In this document: piece by piece, positions 14,301 to 29,300 of the stretch
Layout: the number at the start of each line of letters is the position of its first letter
How positions within the stretch are numbered: position 1 is the stretch's first letter
Assembly (NCBI RefSeq): GCF_950023065.1
Contig: NC_088679.1
Location: 42,408,001 to 42,472,000 of the forward strand
Length of the DNA stretch: 64,000 nt
Direction of reading: 5' to 3'
From: Planococcus citri
Lineage: Eukaryota; Arthropoda; Insecta; Hemiptera; Pseudococcidae
Translations under genes and position numbers: made by a program
Notes under the pieces: generated by a model
What the model was told of the DNA's origin: nothing
Databases searched by the model: none
What the model saw: only the letters and a program-made list of their open reading frames with translations

Positions 14301-17300
14301 CGCAAGTTGAAGCTTTAAATAATTAATTTGCAAATAAGAGATATTACTTCAAAACAGGAGGAGAATAGCTCAAAATATTTATGTATGTACACTACTTATA
14401 GTGCTCTTTACTCTATCGTGATTCACAAAAATCGTACGAATACGTTCGAGTACGAATTATTTTAAATCACAAGAGAACATTCATATAAAAAAAAGTCAAA
14501 TAGGTAAACCTTGTTCGTGTTTCTCAATAAGCACGATTTCATGATACTAGAATAGAACCATATAATTATGGAGGTAGGTAGGTAGGTATGTATATATAGG
14601 CTACGTCAAGTCACATGACGAGAAATAAAGCGAACGTAAATTTAAGATGTTTCGCTATGACGGTACATACACGTAGGTATCTTACAGGTACTCACTACTA
14701 ACCGAGTACCTACCTATTCCATCCAAATTTGCATCATTAGGTACAAATATATTTTTACTTAAAGGCCATAGCTTTGGGAAGCATACGGAGTTGATTCTAT
14801 CTAACACAATAATGAAATAAAGTTTTCGAATCTTCGAACGTCATAAATATACAACTCATACCGACTGCAAAGTTCAACCAACTATGAATGGTATAGGTAT
14901 AGGCTATACCGGAATAGATATGTAAATCGCTCACAGAGCTCACGCGAAACGAGAGAGAAAAAAAGCAAATAATATTTAAAATAAGTAGGTAAGAGAAAAA
15001 TTGCTGACGGCAGATGAAAAATTTCTGAAATTTTTAATAATAATTCCGCTTTCCAAAGAAATACTCGTATAACTAAGGTTCCAGCAGAAATTTATTCTCC
15101 ATTTTCCGAACCGTAAGCTTAAAAAAAATTATTATTAAACTGGCGTACGTAGTAGGTATTGTGTACCTAAGAACTTTTCTTCAACGTTGATATAAATATT
15201 GGAATGTGTATAAAATGGGCTGAGATAGGTACTTATTTGTATTTTTTATTTCTTGATGTAGGTAATAATGAAATATCTATACGCTTGAATCCTAACATTC
15301 AACAAATGAACTTCGAGAATCGCCAGTCAGCTATTTTAATGATCGAATGTGAGCCTTCCTGTCTCGCATTCCCTCAGCTCATTTTCATATGCAGCGGGTA
15401 TTCTCGGTTTTTCGATTTTTAAGAAAATTTTCAGTTTCATCTAAATGTAAATTACCTCTTGCCACATGTGGGCAGTGGAATGGTCGAATCGTGTTGCAAA
15501 AAAAAAAAAAAAAAAAAAAAATGGCTACCTATATTTGATATGAAAATTTCTAATCGGAACTTCAAAGTAATTTTCGCGAAGCAGAGGTCGAATAAGATAT
15601 ATATACTCGTAATATGTATGTAGATTAAAGCTAGTATACATAAGCTGGGCAAGCCACATAATCTACGATCGCGATGAGAATTACGAACCGAAGAAAAACG
15701 TTGCAGGGGTAAAAAAGCAAAAATGGGACTTTTAAGACAAAAATTAACCGAAATAAAAACGCTAGAGAAACAAGAAAAATTACCTATAAAAAATTTCAAT
15801 ACCTACTAATTATTATAAGTAAGTATACTATTTGAGCAATTATTATCAATCTTTCCATACAAAATTTTTGCCGCTTCTGAACTTTTTGAATAAAAAAACT
15901 CGATTATTTACAATTTTAAAATCACGTTTGCCTATGCTGGAGGGAAAATTGAAATTATCAGAGCAGACAAATCACACTACTCATACAGGTTGAACATCTC
16001 ACAAAGAAATGGGCCAAATTTGAACGACGTTCAAATAATCGCCAAAAATCTAAAAATGGAATTTTTGCATCTAAAATTTTTGCTCGTAATGTATTTTGAG
16101 ACCCTTTTTCAATTAAGTACCTTTAACCCTATTCAAAAATTTTTGTGCCAGCTGTGATGTTTCACTATAAGAGCCTTGCAAAAAAATTAAAATAAGACAA
16201 AATTATAACTAGGTAATAAAATTTTTATCTTGAAGATTGAAAAATGATGCATTTTTTGTCTATAAAGTGCTGTAATAAGATTATTCAAAGGTCATTCACC
16301 TTTGTCACTTTTATTTTCAAAAATGCATGGAAGTTGAAAAGTGCACCTTTTTCAAGTTCTCACAGTTTTCTGGATTATTTTTGAAATAATTAAAGCTAAA
16401 TTGTGATAAAAATCCTTCCCATGTGAAATATTGTCTTTTGGTATAAAGTTTTGTAACCTTGCACGTCAGAGTCTATTAAACGAAGTAACAGGTAACAAAT
16501 GTACCTAGACCTACAAGGAAAGACTTTACAGAGTTGCCACGCGTAATTTGACTGTCCTATTTTCAGTCTTTTTCGAAGAGCCGGGAGGAAACTTGCAAAG
16601 AATCGGGATTAAGGAATTTTTTAGAAAAGCAAACCATATTCGTTGTTTGTTCCCACAAGTACAGTTCCAGAGCACCCTGCAGATAATATGTGTCCAACTA
16701 AATCTATTCATAGTCAGAAACGATAAGAAAATCTATTTGACAATTCCACGTACCATAGGTATGTATGTAAGGAATAAAAAACCATAAGGATAGGGTAAAT
16801 TACACGCATGCATACATTAAATGTTCGCACCACCTTTAATGTATAGGTATAGCTTAGGAAAATTTCTACTGTAGCCTTGCGACATTTATAGAGTTAAATA
16901 ACATATCTTTTGAAAGTCTCACTCGGCAAGTTTTGAAGTCATTTGGAAAATTAACTTTTCTTAAATGTATCCTATATCTACGGTTGCTTCGTTTTCCAAC
17001 TATTTAAACAAGTCAACACTTTCGTGTGTGTACCTTATACTTGACATTTAATTGCAAAAAGGGGTTCCATAATATTCTTCTTAATATTCAAAAATATTCT
17101 CAAGTTAATTAAAACGTCTATGCACGTATGGTACAGAGTTTAACCTAACTTATAACGCTGTTCATATGTAAAAGTAGTAGAAATGGTCATACTCGTATCA
17201 GAGAAGAGTATTAGGAGCTACAGGTAGTTGGGAATTGAGGAACATTACTGAACAGTGAAGACGAGTACGTAGATTCACATATAGGTAGGATAATAAGTAA

Positions 17301-20300
17301 AGTAAGTGCCGTACCCACCTACAACTTACAAGTATAAGTTCAATTCGCTTTGAATTTGCATTACACGAAAATGTTGAAAATTTCAATATTTTTAAAATCC
17401 TTTTGAAAGAAGCATTGATAACTGAAATATGATGTTAGGTCCACTCGTGGGTATGTTGAGTTAGAAAGAATTAAAAAACGAAATAAAATTTCAAAGCAAA
17501 TTACTCGATAGTTGAGTAGCTACCTAATGAGAAAAACGATTCAACGAAAGTAGGCATTTTTTAAAAACAAAGTACCTATGAAATCTAATTGAATTCAATT
17601 ATGTTGATTTTGTATCAAAAGCTGTAAACATGAATGATTCACGCTACGTTAAAAATTTTAAGACGTACTAGATAGGTAGACTGGTAGAGTATACGTGATT
17701 TGTTCGAAGCTATGTAACAAAGCTACGTAAACGAGAGTACCTCGACATCCAGTATAGATAGGGATAGTTACATTACCTACACGCTCGTGCTGTTCTCATA
17801 TTACAGTACAGTATTTATATACGTAGGTAAACTGAAAGTAATTTTCCTGCATTATAAATCTATTCGACATGATTCCAGAAAGTTTTTCATTTTTTGTTGC
17901 TTTCGTTGATGCTAATGTTGTTGTTGTTGAAGATACATCTAAATCTGTTACGAAGAGTTTTCAGATATTTAGAAGGTTGGTATCTCTATCTACCCTGGAA
18001 TAATGTTAGTTTAAACGAGTAATTTTGCCTGTAGCTTTATCATAACAACAAAGACACGTATGTAGATGTTAGCTTCGAATGGCGAAAACATGGCAACAGT
18101 CGAAAAGAGTTCATACAGGTTAACATCCGATTTGGATAAATACATCGTTAAAAATACATAACTGGTGTAGAACGAAGTATACATCATTTATCAAGATAAG
18201 GCTCGCATTGAAGAAATTTTGATAGATGGGTAATGATACTCATCTGTACAGCCATTGTTGGGAGAAAATTTGCAAACTAATGGCCCTTTCGATTGGAGAT
18301 TTTCGTTAAGCTCTTCATCCATTTGAAGAACTTTTCAGCTTAGTGCCAACATAATGGCATCGACAATCTAATTCTTTGTCGAGAAAATCTGAAAAATGAT
18401 AACGAATAAGCATCCGAGATAATGGACCGAGCGTCTCGCAGTAACACCTACACTTGCCTATACCATAAACACGTACAACTGCACATTATCCACCTTTTTA
18501 AACTTACACACCATACGCATGGTACGCACCTTCTCAGCAGATTGCCAACAAACAAACAGATCAAACAGTTAACATGTAGGTCTGGCTTTGGTAGGCATTT
18601 TAGATAGCCTATCTATTTATTCGTAGGTCAGTTTTTTTTTTGAAAGGTGTGGCAGAGAGTGGGAAATAAGCTTCTGTTTTCTTTTATGAGGAAGCTATAC
18701 AGTCTTCAATCGACAAAGGAATGCATGTAAAATCTACTTACAATCAATAGCAAAGAAACAAAATTCTACAGATAGGTATCAAAATTCAGAAATGAATCCT
18801 AATTTCTTGAAAAATGTAAAATTATATCCCATATACTATATACAAATCAAAAATATACCTAGAGTTGGTAGATTTTTAAAAAAATAATAATTCATTCAGC
18901 GATCTATTTCAAATTCCAATTTGAATAAGTAGGTAGGTACCTATGATTACCTACCCATGTATTTTTTTATTTGGCCTCAAAGTCTACACAATGCACATAT
19001 GTACACTAGCTTGATGAAATCTTGTTCCAGTTTGCCGACAACTCGTATTTCGGTAGGTATAGTGATTCTGCTGCAGGGGTATGCTACTTTATTGCATTGT
19101 TCTTAAAAACGATCGAAATATGATTTATGATAATTTGATCTAAGGCGTTAAATATCCTCAAACAGTTCATTCTGTAACAACTAATCTAATTTTTCCAAAT
19201 TTAACCTAGTCGGTCTACATTTTAAATGGGTAAACGGACTCGAAATATCATTCGAAATATATCTAACGTACATATCTAATTACTATGAACGAGTATAGGT
19301 AAGGTATCTCTAAAAACTTATGCTTAATAAAAATATTGAGAAAAAAAAAGTAAACACGCACAAACCCGTTTTGCATCGACATATTTTGAAATTGTAGCCG
19401 CGTCCACAAGAACAAAACAAAACCGAAACCAGGAAGTAACAAAATAAAAAGCGTGAAAAATGATGAACGAAAAACGTAAGACTCGGCGCTCCGCACACGA
19501 TTTCGACAACATTCTTACTGAGTGCGGTTAATCATTGAGAGAAGAAAGACCACCGACATCATGACGGACCACGATGAAAAAAAAACGAACAAAACAATCG
19601 TACCAACATAGGTAAGAGATGTCTATGAAATTGTGCACGCCTCATTCGATCCTCCGTTAGATGAATCAGTTTTATTACTCGAAAGGAGATGTTCGTTCTT
19701 CGGCATGGAATATTTTTTAATGACCGATAATTTTTGGTCATGCAAACGTTCCTATTGCTATAGCGTACTTGGTCAGATTAAAATGGTTCGTATACGAGTA
19801 TAAGTGTAATACGCAATCAACCGCCTATATTCATTTTGAGCAAAATAAGTTATCTCAAAATCTCATTTGATTGCTGGGTCTACAGAGTAGGTGAACCTAT
19901 ACCTAATACAGAATCAAATGAGTAAATGTTTGACTACGAGTACATATAACCTATTTAAATTGCACATTTGCACGTTAGGAATTTTTCATTTCCATCCATC
20001 TCCGGACCTCAGGCTTCCTATAACTACCACAGCCACTGGGATGTGTCGATCGAAATGGATGATATCGATATGTTCGTGAGTTATCATGGATTTATCTATA
20101 CGAGTATTTCATTAATTTCGATATTCTTGATAATCTAACAGAAACATTGATTTGTCATTTTGTCTGTTCGTAAAATTGAAGAAAAAATGATTATGCAACA
20201 TTTTCAACCCATCCTTTTTCTTCTCTTCTTAAAATATCGTTCCAATAACTCTGCCAAAATTTAGTACAGTTTTTACAAGTTTTTTACAATTTCTATTCTT

Positions 20301-23300
20301 CGAAGGTCGATGAACGTGAGGAAAAAATGAATAACTCAGTACAGGGGTAAATACTCTCTAAATTTAAAGCAGTCAAATTTCACTGCTTAGCAGTCACGAC
20401 ATTTTGCCTTTTTAAAGCAGTAGTTTTTTTTACTGCAAAACAGCGAAAAATTACTGAATTGGTCAGTCAAAATGATTTTTTACTGACCAATTCAGTAATT
20501 TTTCACTGTTTTGCAGTAAAAAAAACTACTGCTTTAAAAAGGCAAAATGTCGTGACTGCTAAGCAGTGAAATTGACTGTTTCAAATTTAGAGAGTATGTA
20601 TAGTTCTACTTTTGGAGCACGTAGTCAAAAAAAAAGAGAAAAAAATCCCCAATACTAACTACCCTTCCAATGAGCCTTATCTACGAGGCAAAGGTCACAA
20701 GTGATGATCTCCGATCAAAACAAAACTTGAAATGGCAACTTGCATACTGATGAGGCAAGAATATATATGAATTTTCAAAAATCAGGTAGTACAACTTTTC
20801 AAAACAAACAAAAGAAATGTTCTTGAAACATATAGCCCATCTTTAAAATTGATGAAAGCACAACGGGCAATTCGATTTTCAAAGGTGCTCCAAAATTTTT
20901 CTAAATTACTCGTATTACTTACCCCAAATACCACACTTTTCGCGATCGTTTCGATCAAATTTTCAAAATTAATATTTTTCCACTCACCTGAGTGGATGTA
21001 AAAAAAAGCATGAAAATCGAGGTATTTTGACTTACTGAACATGAATCCAGCGTAGTAGGTACCTATTATACTGACTATGAGATAAAGAAATATTTTCACA
21101 ATGTTCCCCTGTGTTTCATTTTTCAAAAAAAAAAAATGAAAGAGAAGCAGCCTGAGGCGAGGGTTTAATAATTTTTTGAGCTGAAATGTGCAGGATCTTA
21201 AATTAATTTAGCAATTAGAGGTGATTAAATTTTGCAGCAAAAAAAGGTATCATGAATTTCTTATCAATATTTTTTTGGACTTACGTAGTGCCGTTTGGAA
21301 ACATATGCTTCAATTGCATTTCCAAGGTGTACATTACTCTTTATTAAAAGAATTAAGAGGAATTTGAGGCATTGTTATTGTTTGACTCGGTTGACGAAAG
21401 ATATTCCATCACTAACTATAGAGATGTACCTACCTACATTATGTATTAAGTAATACTTCTTAAAGCCCAAGGTACCTGTTCACAAGAAGAGTAAATTTTG
21501 AGATAAAAGTCTAAAATTCAACGTACGCAGACAAAAAATATGAATTTTCTAAATTTGCTTCGCTTTCAAAGAATACCATTTAGGTAGGTAACTTACTGCA
21601 AAAAATTGTTACTAAATGTGTCAACTTCCTGGGCCAGTTTTTCCTTAATTATAATAATGAAGGGTCGCTAAAAACTTCTTCCATTTTTAAACAAGACCAT
21701 CAAGCGATTAACCATTTACCTAGCGCAGTTTCAGAAAATTTTTCTCAGAAAATAGCACAACGAAATTTTCCAGCCGAAATGAGTCCGTTATACACGTCAG
21801 AATGAAAGTATACTCGTACCTATCTAAATCATATTTCTACGAAAATGTTCTGTATCCTCAAGGTTGGAATAGGTGACGTTAACAAGCGATGATAAGTTAA
21901 TGAGGTTGGATGATATTTCGTAGGTAGATGGTAGATAGTGGTGCAAAGGCTTGACGTTTATAATTGAGAGACTGAAGCATTAGAGCACTCATCGTTCTTT
22001 AAGTTTAGAAACATAAAAACAATAAACCATAGATGAGTTTTCCAACCGGCACAAACTTTTCCATTCGATAACAAATAGGAAACATTTGTGATTGATTATA
22101 TTACATCGAGCAAAGTACTTTGTTTAACTTTTTCGTTCTTGTATTTTTCTCATGGCAAACTTTTACTGTGGAAAAAAATACGAAAAAAGCTGCCTTTAAA
22201 CTGTCATACAAAGTTTCTTATTTGCTAAAAGTCTGTAGAATCGATAAATATAAATATAAAAGCAAATTAACAGCGCGCTTCCTATTTAAAGGTAAATTAG
22301 CGAAGTAGGTACCTACCTATCCATTCGATATTTATTATTTAAACATTAGATAGCATTCAAGTAGATATTTAAAAAACGGTCATTGGTAAGTACCAATTTT
22401 GTTGATTTTATTAAAGGTAAGCATACTAATAGGATATCTTATCCGTACCTTTACGTATTACCTACGTTTGCAGAATTTGGACTTTTTTTTGACATTGATA
22501 CAGAATTTGATATATTTTTGAGAAATGAATGATAAGATCTCGAATACTACCATCTGTGCCTTGGAACTATATATAATACAGGAAGGTACAGCAAAATAAA
22601 AATAAAATATTACATATATGGCTAAGTTGCGATGTAAGCGAAAAAAGTTTTGGGAGGTACAATGTTTTTTTTTATGTTTGCAAAATGTTATAAATTGGCA
22701 AGTAAATCATTATTTCAACGGTCACTATTAAACACAAGATAACGTACGTAACATGATTATTTTATTTCTTCCTTAGATCATCCAAGATACTATCTTCTTT
22801 CAACCTTTATGCACAGGGTGTATAATAGGTATTTAAAATAGCTACATAGGTATCTACTACCTACATTAAAACTTTTCCCCGGATGAAAAATTACATATGT
22901 ATTTCTAGACTCAGGTACTGTGAGCAACAGAACTTATCTGTAAAGCAGCACATTACGTAAGTAACTTACAGAATGTACAACACTCGCCTTGAGTTTGGTA
23001 CCATACGTTTGCCTGATGGTTCTGAGATTGAAGAAATCAAATTGAGCTCAATAAGAAATTCAATTTTGAACGTCGTTAAATGGCAAAAAATGAAAATGTT
23101 CAACAGGTAAAGAAAGACTTGAATTAAGAAACAAAGAAACGCTTCATTTCAGTAAAATGATTTTTTTCTCCACAAAAATCAATATAATCATTGAAAAAAT
23201 TTCTTAGTAGGTTGTTTAGAGACGCATATGCGCGAATTCGCACGCATATTTGCGTCAAGCCAAAAATGAGAAATTTCTTCCAACAAGAAAATCAAAGCAC

Positions 23301-26300
23301 GTGACACCTCTAAATACTCGTCTCGTAACACTGATTAATAAGGTTGCTAAATTTTGGCCACAAGAATGTGATTTGTTCAAAAATCAAAAAAAGAATTTTT
23401 TTTGAAGTTTTCTTGCAAAATTTTATACGAACTGGCGAATGTTTTTCTAGAATTTTCGAATAATTTCAAGATGGAATTCAGATTGGGAGGAATTTTTGAT
23501 TTTTTTATGCAATTTCCATCATTCTTTACTTCGACTGATCATGCTTTAAATGTTTAATTTTTCTGCTTGTAGGCATTTGTGGGCGCATGCAAAATAAAAA
23601 TGCGCGAATTTTGCCAACACTACGTATTAGTAGCAAGATTAGATACCTACTTACATAATAAAAACCACCTATACCCAACTTGAACTTTTAATTTCAAATT
23701 TAGATGTCACTTTTTTTATTAAAGTAAGTCAAGTGAATACCTGGGACGATTTCACGTTGACGTGAAAATATTTCCGTTTATAATGTCGGGTTTTTAATTT
23801 AAGCTACCCGGTGGCATTTTTACCCAAGAAATTGCAATGAAAAAATATTAGAAATACCTAATTTTATTTCGGCAAATATCAGATTACAAAGAAGTAATCA
23901 ACTCGATCATTATAACATTGGCTGCAAACCAGAAGTACCTGATGTAAAGGAATTACTTGACGTGAAAAATAATCAGCATTTTCACGAAATTAGTTTCGTT
24001 GAAAAATTTAGTACTCGTAGGATGTAGGTAGGTAAGAAGAACCGATGGAACTTCGACATCGCAGAAATCAATTAAGCACTTTGGCATTTTCTCGGTAGGT
24101 ACCAATAATCCGTAAGTATTCTAATTAGATAGGTATAGCATAGATATTAGATAATATAGGATGCCGAGGAACTCGGTGAAAGTAAATTTATTAATTTCAA
24201 CGGCTGGAAACGCTGTTTAAATCGATCTCAACAAAACGATAGTTTGCAGATAGGTATATAGTACGTAGATTCTCGTACCTCGTACCCTATCAAGTACGAA
24301 AGTACGTGCTGTATGGTAAACGTAATTATAATGTTTCATCTTAATACATATAGTAAAATTTTGATCATTGTTATTTTGATGATTCGGCGAGATCCTTGTT
24401 AGCATAAAACTTGACGGTATTTTTGTTCCCGCGATCGTTACGCTGCGCTGTAATTACATTATAGCTGTTAGCTGTTGGTATTGTCGCTTCTGTTCGTATT
24501 GTATGAGTAGTTTTGTTGCTGCTGCGTGAATGTAGTATATCATTCGTAATAAATGTTCTCCAACTAGAATTTGTAACCAGAAATCCGCTCGCGTTCATTT
24601 TTTTTTGTGCAAGGCGTTTTTGTTTTTTGATGAAGAATATATACGCGAAAGCGCGAGTTGTAATGTGAGGGCGTTTGCGCCTTTGCCGGAGTTGAAGCGA
24701 TTGCGATTTGCATATTGTTGAAAAAAAAGGAAACAAGACGCCACACTTCATTTACGCTTTATGCGATAACGTTAAGTACAGCGTGTAAAAAATGAGTATT
24801 GTCGCGAGGTTTAGGTAGGTAGTAAGTACCTCTACCTACGTTTCATTTGTGTACCTAATATTGGTGTAGAATGCAGTTAGGTGATGATTGCTCGAGTATA
24901 CGTAGGTATCTGATTATCTTCGAGGTTTGAAAACTTTTCTTTCAGTTTTGCAAAGTTGTTTAGTTTTATGGGGAAAAATTTCTTTGCTTTTGTTTTCTAT
25001 TAACGTTGAGGTCAGAATATCTATTGTGTTGAGGAATCCTCAAATTCATGCATAGAAAAGTTGTTGAAATCTCTCTATAATTTTTCTGTTTTTTTGTTGA
25101 AAATTTTAAAACATTTTTAAAACAAAATCATTGAAATTGTTTCAAAATTAAATTGGATGCAATATAGCATATTCGATTGGAGATATCATGATTTTTTGCG
25201 AATTTGTCCCGAGCTCTGGAAAAATTGTAATTTAAAAATTTGCCGAAAAGAAAGGAAAAGCTAAAGATTTTACAATCCGGGCTATAGGAACGAACCTGAC
25301 TCAAATACTGAAGAGAGTGGAGGAATTTTGTTGCATTTTTTTCTATCAATTTTGCACCTTGTTTGCTCTACTTCTACTGGAAACAAACTCACAAAAAAAA
25401 CCACAAATAGAAAATAAGGGTTACTTGTTTGCATGCAAGTTTGAAATTACTATGGTACCCATAAACAGAAGGAAGTAAAAGCAAAGCAACTCGTAATTTG
25501 GGTCGGTTCAGCTTCGAGCTACCTACCTATGTTACATCAGTATTAGGAAGTCCTCAAATACAAAGAAAAGCGATACTATACATAGGTACGAAGTCGTAGG
25601 TAGGACCTATACTAACATTACACCAAAGGAGTAGATAATTCAATAACAGAGGAAAAAACTGGATATGTACCAACTCAGGTATTATAAAGGCATTAGCGAT
25701 TTGAAGGTGTAGGCCTATTGAAACGATACGAATGGAGCTAGATAAAGGAAATGGTTTTCTAATTAATGGACCAAAGTACATCTCTGGCGGATCTTAACCG
25801 GTAAAAGGCCGAGTTGAGTTAAAATCGTGAGAAAATCTACCTACTCTTACAGCAACTATTTCACTGTAAAATAGCACAGCATGTAACTTAGCTATCGCGC
25901 ATAACTGTGGTAAGTACGTACATTAGCTTAAATGATGAGGTCTTGTCTAAATGTCTGTTACTGATTTATCGTGTCAATGTATTTTTGAACATTTTAGCAA
26001 ACGTCAAACGGTTAACACAAAGTCAGTATTAACACTTTTTGATTTCCGACATAGTCGGTCGAATTGCATTTTCCACTCCAATAAATTTAGCTACAAGAGC
26101 AATGTTTTCATGAAACAAAATCGAGACGTTTGTGTTATAACAAGCGTATGAAGTTCCATCGCTGCAATTTTACGCATTATTTGATTCAAATATAAAAATT
26201 ACTAGGTTTATTTCCTCGAAAATTATCGCAGCTTAGTGTCGGTACTAGGTACCTACTCATCTCGCCGAATGCGATTCTTTTTATCGTCGATAAAAAAGTT

Positions 26301-29300
26301 GACGTTTTAATTTCACTGAGTGCTTAAAAATGTATCGCCATACAAGCAACAACAACGTGTAACATTGATCAACTTGTCAACACCTGTACAGTGTACATAT
26401 CTTCGTGTAACTAAATCCCTCTCTGACTAGAGTGGAGAATAGTTTCGTATTTTTTATTTTTCAAATTTCCGCTCCAGGGTTTCTCTAACAAAGTTTCCGT
26501 GTAAAAGTTTGACATATCTAACACTTTGATGATGATGGTGAAATAAGCTATGAAAATAAAAGCGATGGAAATTTTCTTGCGAATAAATCATGTGTAGAAA
26601 TGAAAAAGTTCAAGAATGCAATTCGATATGACTTTTTCATTAGTTTCAAAATAATTAATTGATAATGAGCTGGCATGAGAATAATAATTGTCGTGTTGAA
26701 TGAGAAAGTTATGCTTTTACAGCCTCAAGCTATTGTGCATGTTTCGTTTCTTCAAAAAAAAAAAAAAAAAAAAAAAAGGAAAAAGGAAAAAGAGAAACGC
26801 GACAAATTTTTTAAAGCATTAAATCTGGGTCGTGCTCTTGTGAAAATAATTAAAATTTATCGTACAAATGTTTCGAAACACCACATTTTTTCAGCTTTTA
26901 GTGTCTCAAAAATTCAAGTGTACGATTAAAATAAGTACATACAAACAGATTTTACTTGAGTTTATTTGGGGTAGGTCGAAATTGCTTTTTAGCAAGTCAT
27001 TGCGGAACGCGAAATAAAAATGGAAATGAATTCACTTTTTTGGCTGGTGTTTCAACACTTTCATGATTATTGTAAGAAATTTTCAGCTTAATGAAAAAAA
27101 ATTTAGAGTATGTAGCTTAATTATGTACCTATATACAAGCATAAAAACCTATGTAGGTATGTAGTTACTTCTTTTACAGAAAATCCAAAGTTAAAATTTT
27201 TGTTGTACATACCATAAGCATATGACCCCTTGGTGACTTTTCTCATCTACTTATAGAAGAGCAATAGAGGCAAACTATTTTTACACGTCATTTAAAATTG
27301 AATAGGTACCTTTTCTCCTAATTTTTACTCCACTCCAGCTAGCTACTATTTTTTAAATTAATTATCGAAGCTGGATAATATGAAAATACTTGCTACTCAT
27401 GAAATGGATACTTGTGGTTGCAGGGAAGTTATAACAACTTGAGCACCCCTGCTAAAAAAAATGAAAAGAAAGGAAAAGTGACCACCGTATGCATACAATG
27501 TGTTTCACTCTTTTAATGTAATTTGATTACTAACTACCATTCCATTCTCGCAATATCTACCTACTATGGGTTTACCACACAAAATCAACGAAAACTGAGT
27601 ACCTACACTTCTACTCGTACCAGCCTACCTATACCTACCTACTTATGGTTAGGCAATTCAACAAATTTAAAAATTATAAAAACAGCTTAAGCATAGTATG
27701 TATAGGTACGAGTATTGGTCAGTATTTATTTTACTCATCACTTTTAATTTCGTTTTTTTCCCTGACCTTTTGTAACACTATAAAAATTTTAAATGAGGAA
27801 ACCAACTTTTAAAATGCATCATTAAAAAGCTCGATAGCAATTTCAGAACAACCAAACTTTCACAGTTTAAACTCAAACTGATAGGTAGGTAGGTAGGTGG
27901 ATAGGTAGGTATACACACCTGCAGTGCTTAATGACGAGAAAAAAAACAGTAAATAATTACTTTCATTTTGAAAGTTCCTTTGTAGAGTAGCAAACAGCTG
28001 GATTATTATTCAAAAGTATCAGAATTTGTCATTAATTATAAAAATGTCCTTAATTAGGGGATCGTTGAACCTAAATGGTATTATTTTCAATTTACGTTCA
28101 TATCAATTATTGTCTTCAAATGAAAAAAAAAACAAAAAAAAAAACATTTATTTCGCAAGATCATTAAAAATGTTTTTGCTTCGTGCATCTGCATATTATT
28201 TATATTTTCAGTTTTCTACTCTCTCTTTTGAAAGAACACTTTGTTTTCAGCGAAGCAGCTCAAAGAATGAGTCATTTGGATGAGGTTAAAACGTTGATTT
28301 CTTGTTGTATCGAGAGAGTACTTTTAGAAGTACCTATTTTGTACCTCATGCTAGAACGTTGAGGCTCATGGCCTCGTCATAAGCTAAATCAAGCTGATAA
28401 TTAAGTAAATGCTTAATCTTTTTGGAACGTCATATGCAACCATACAGGGTGCACTAACATTGGGCATTGGACTAAACGGATTTTGCCAAAAACATAAGGC
28501 ACCTTTCTTACGTTGATGTACCTACGTATGTTTGCTCAGTTTTCGAATCGAAGGGGCAGAGCACACGAATTCTACGAATATTCAACGTCAGTTGAAATGT
28601 AATTGAAATTGAAATTGCAAATTTTTGCATTCATGTTCAATTTCAATCATCTCCTAGTGGAAAATTTTGTCCAAAATTTATTAGGTACTAGGAATGATCA
28701 GTGCGCTAATTCAACAAATTGGTGTGAGGGCATCTTTCGAAATTAAATCTTTTTCTTGCACACTGCACAGCTCAAACAGTGCCCACTCGTGGTTTTTTCG
28801 TACCTTTACTCATTAGTTCACTTACAATCAGTCAATTACTTTATATCAGCTGAAAAATTACCCAACAGATAAATAAAACAAATCCATTTTTTGCAACTGT
28901 AATTATATTAAAGTCGAAATGTTTGAGAATCTTGTCAACAATGTTCCAGAAAAAGCAACGAAAGCTAAACTTATCCCAGACGTTCCTTTATTTCGAAAAC
29001 TTTGAAAAGTCTGTTTAGCAATTAGCATTTAACTTGCTGAAACAATCTCGTTCGAAAGATGAACTAGGTGCGCAATATTAAATATTATTTACAATTCATT
29101 ACTATACATATCTTGTACGCATTTGTAAACATTAAAATTTTTTAATGACTTCTAATTTCAACCAATAGCAAAATTTCCAAGTTATGACAACGAGTAGATT
29201 TTTGATTGTAAATTAAAGTTCGAGAAAGGGGAGAAGAAAATGTATTATTTTTCACGCATATAGGTAGGTACCTATTTATGTTTTATGAAGACGAAGACTG

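Noticed and set aside
17870..18002. Open plus-strand stretch with VDANVVVVEDTSKSVTKSF
   Set aside because: Gtt-repeat driven and ends in a stop; splice sites weak, no partner exon.
20782..21126. 114-codon minus-strand ORF
   Set aside because: Phe/Lys/Asn-rich translation typical of AT-rich noise; no domain recognised.
24371..24751. 126-codon minus-strand ORF
   Set aside because: The length is near what chance gives at this base composition; there is no family resemblance and no splice-supported neighbours.
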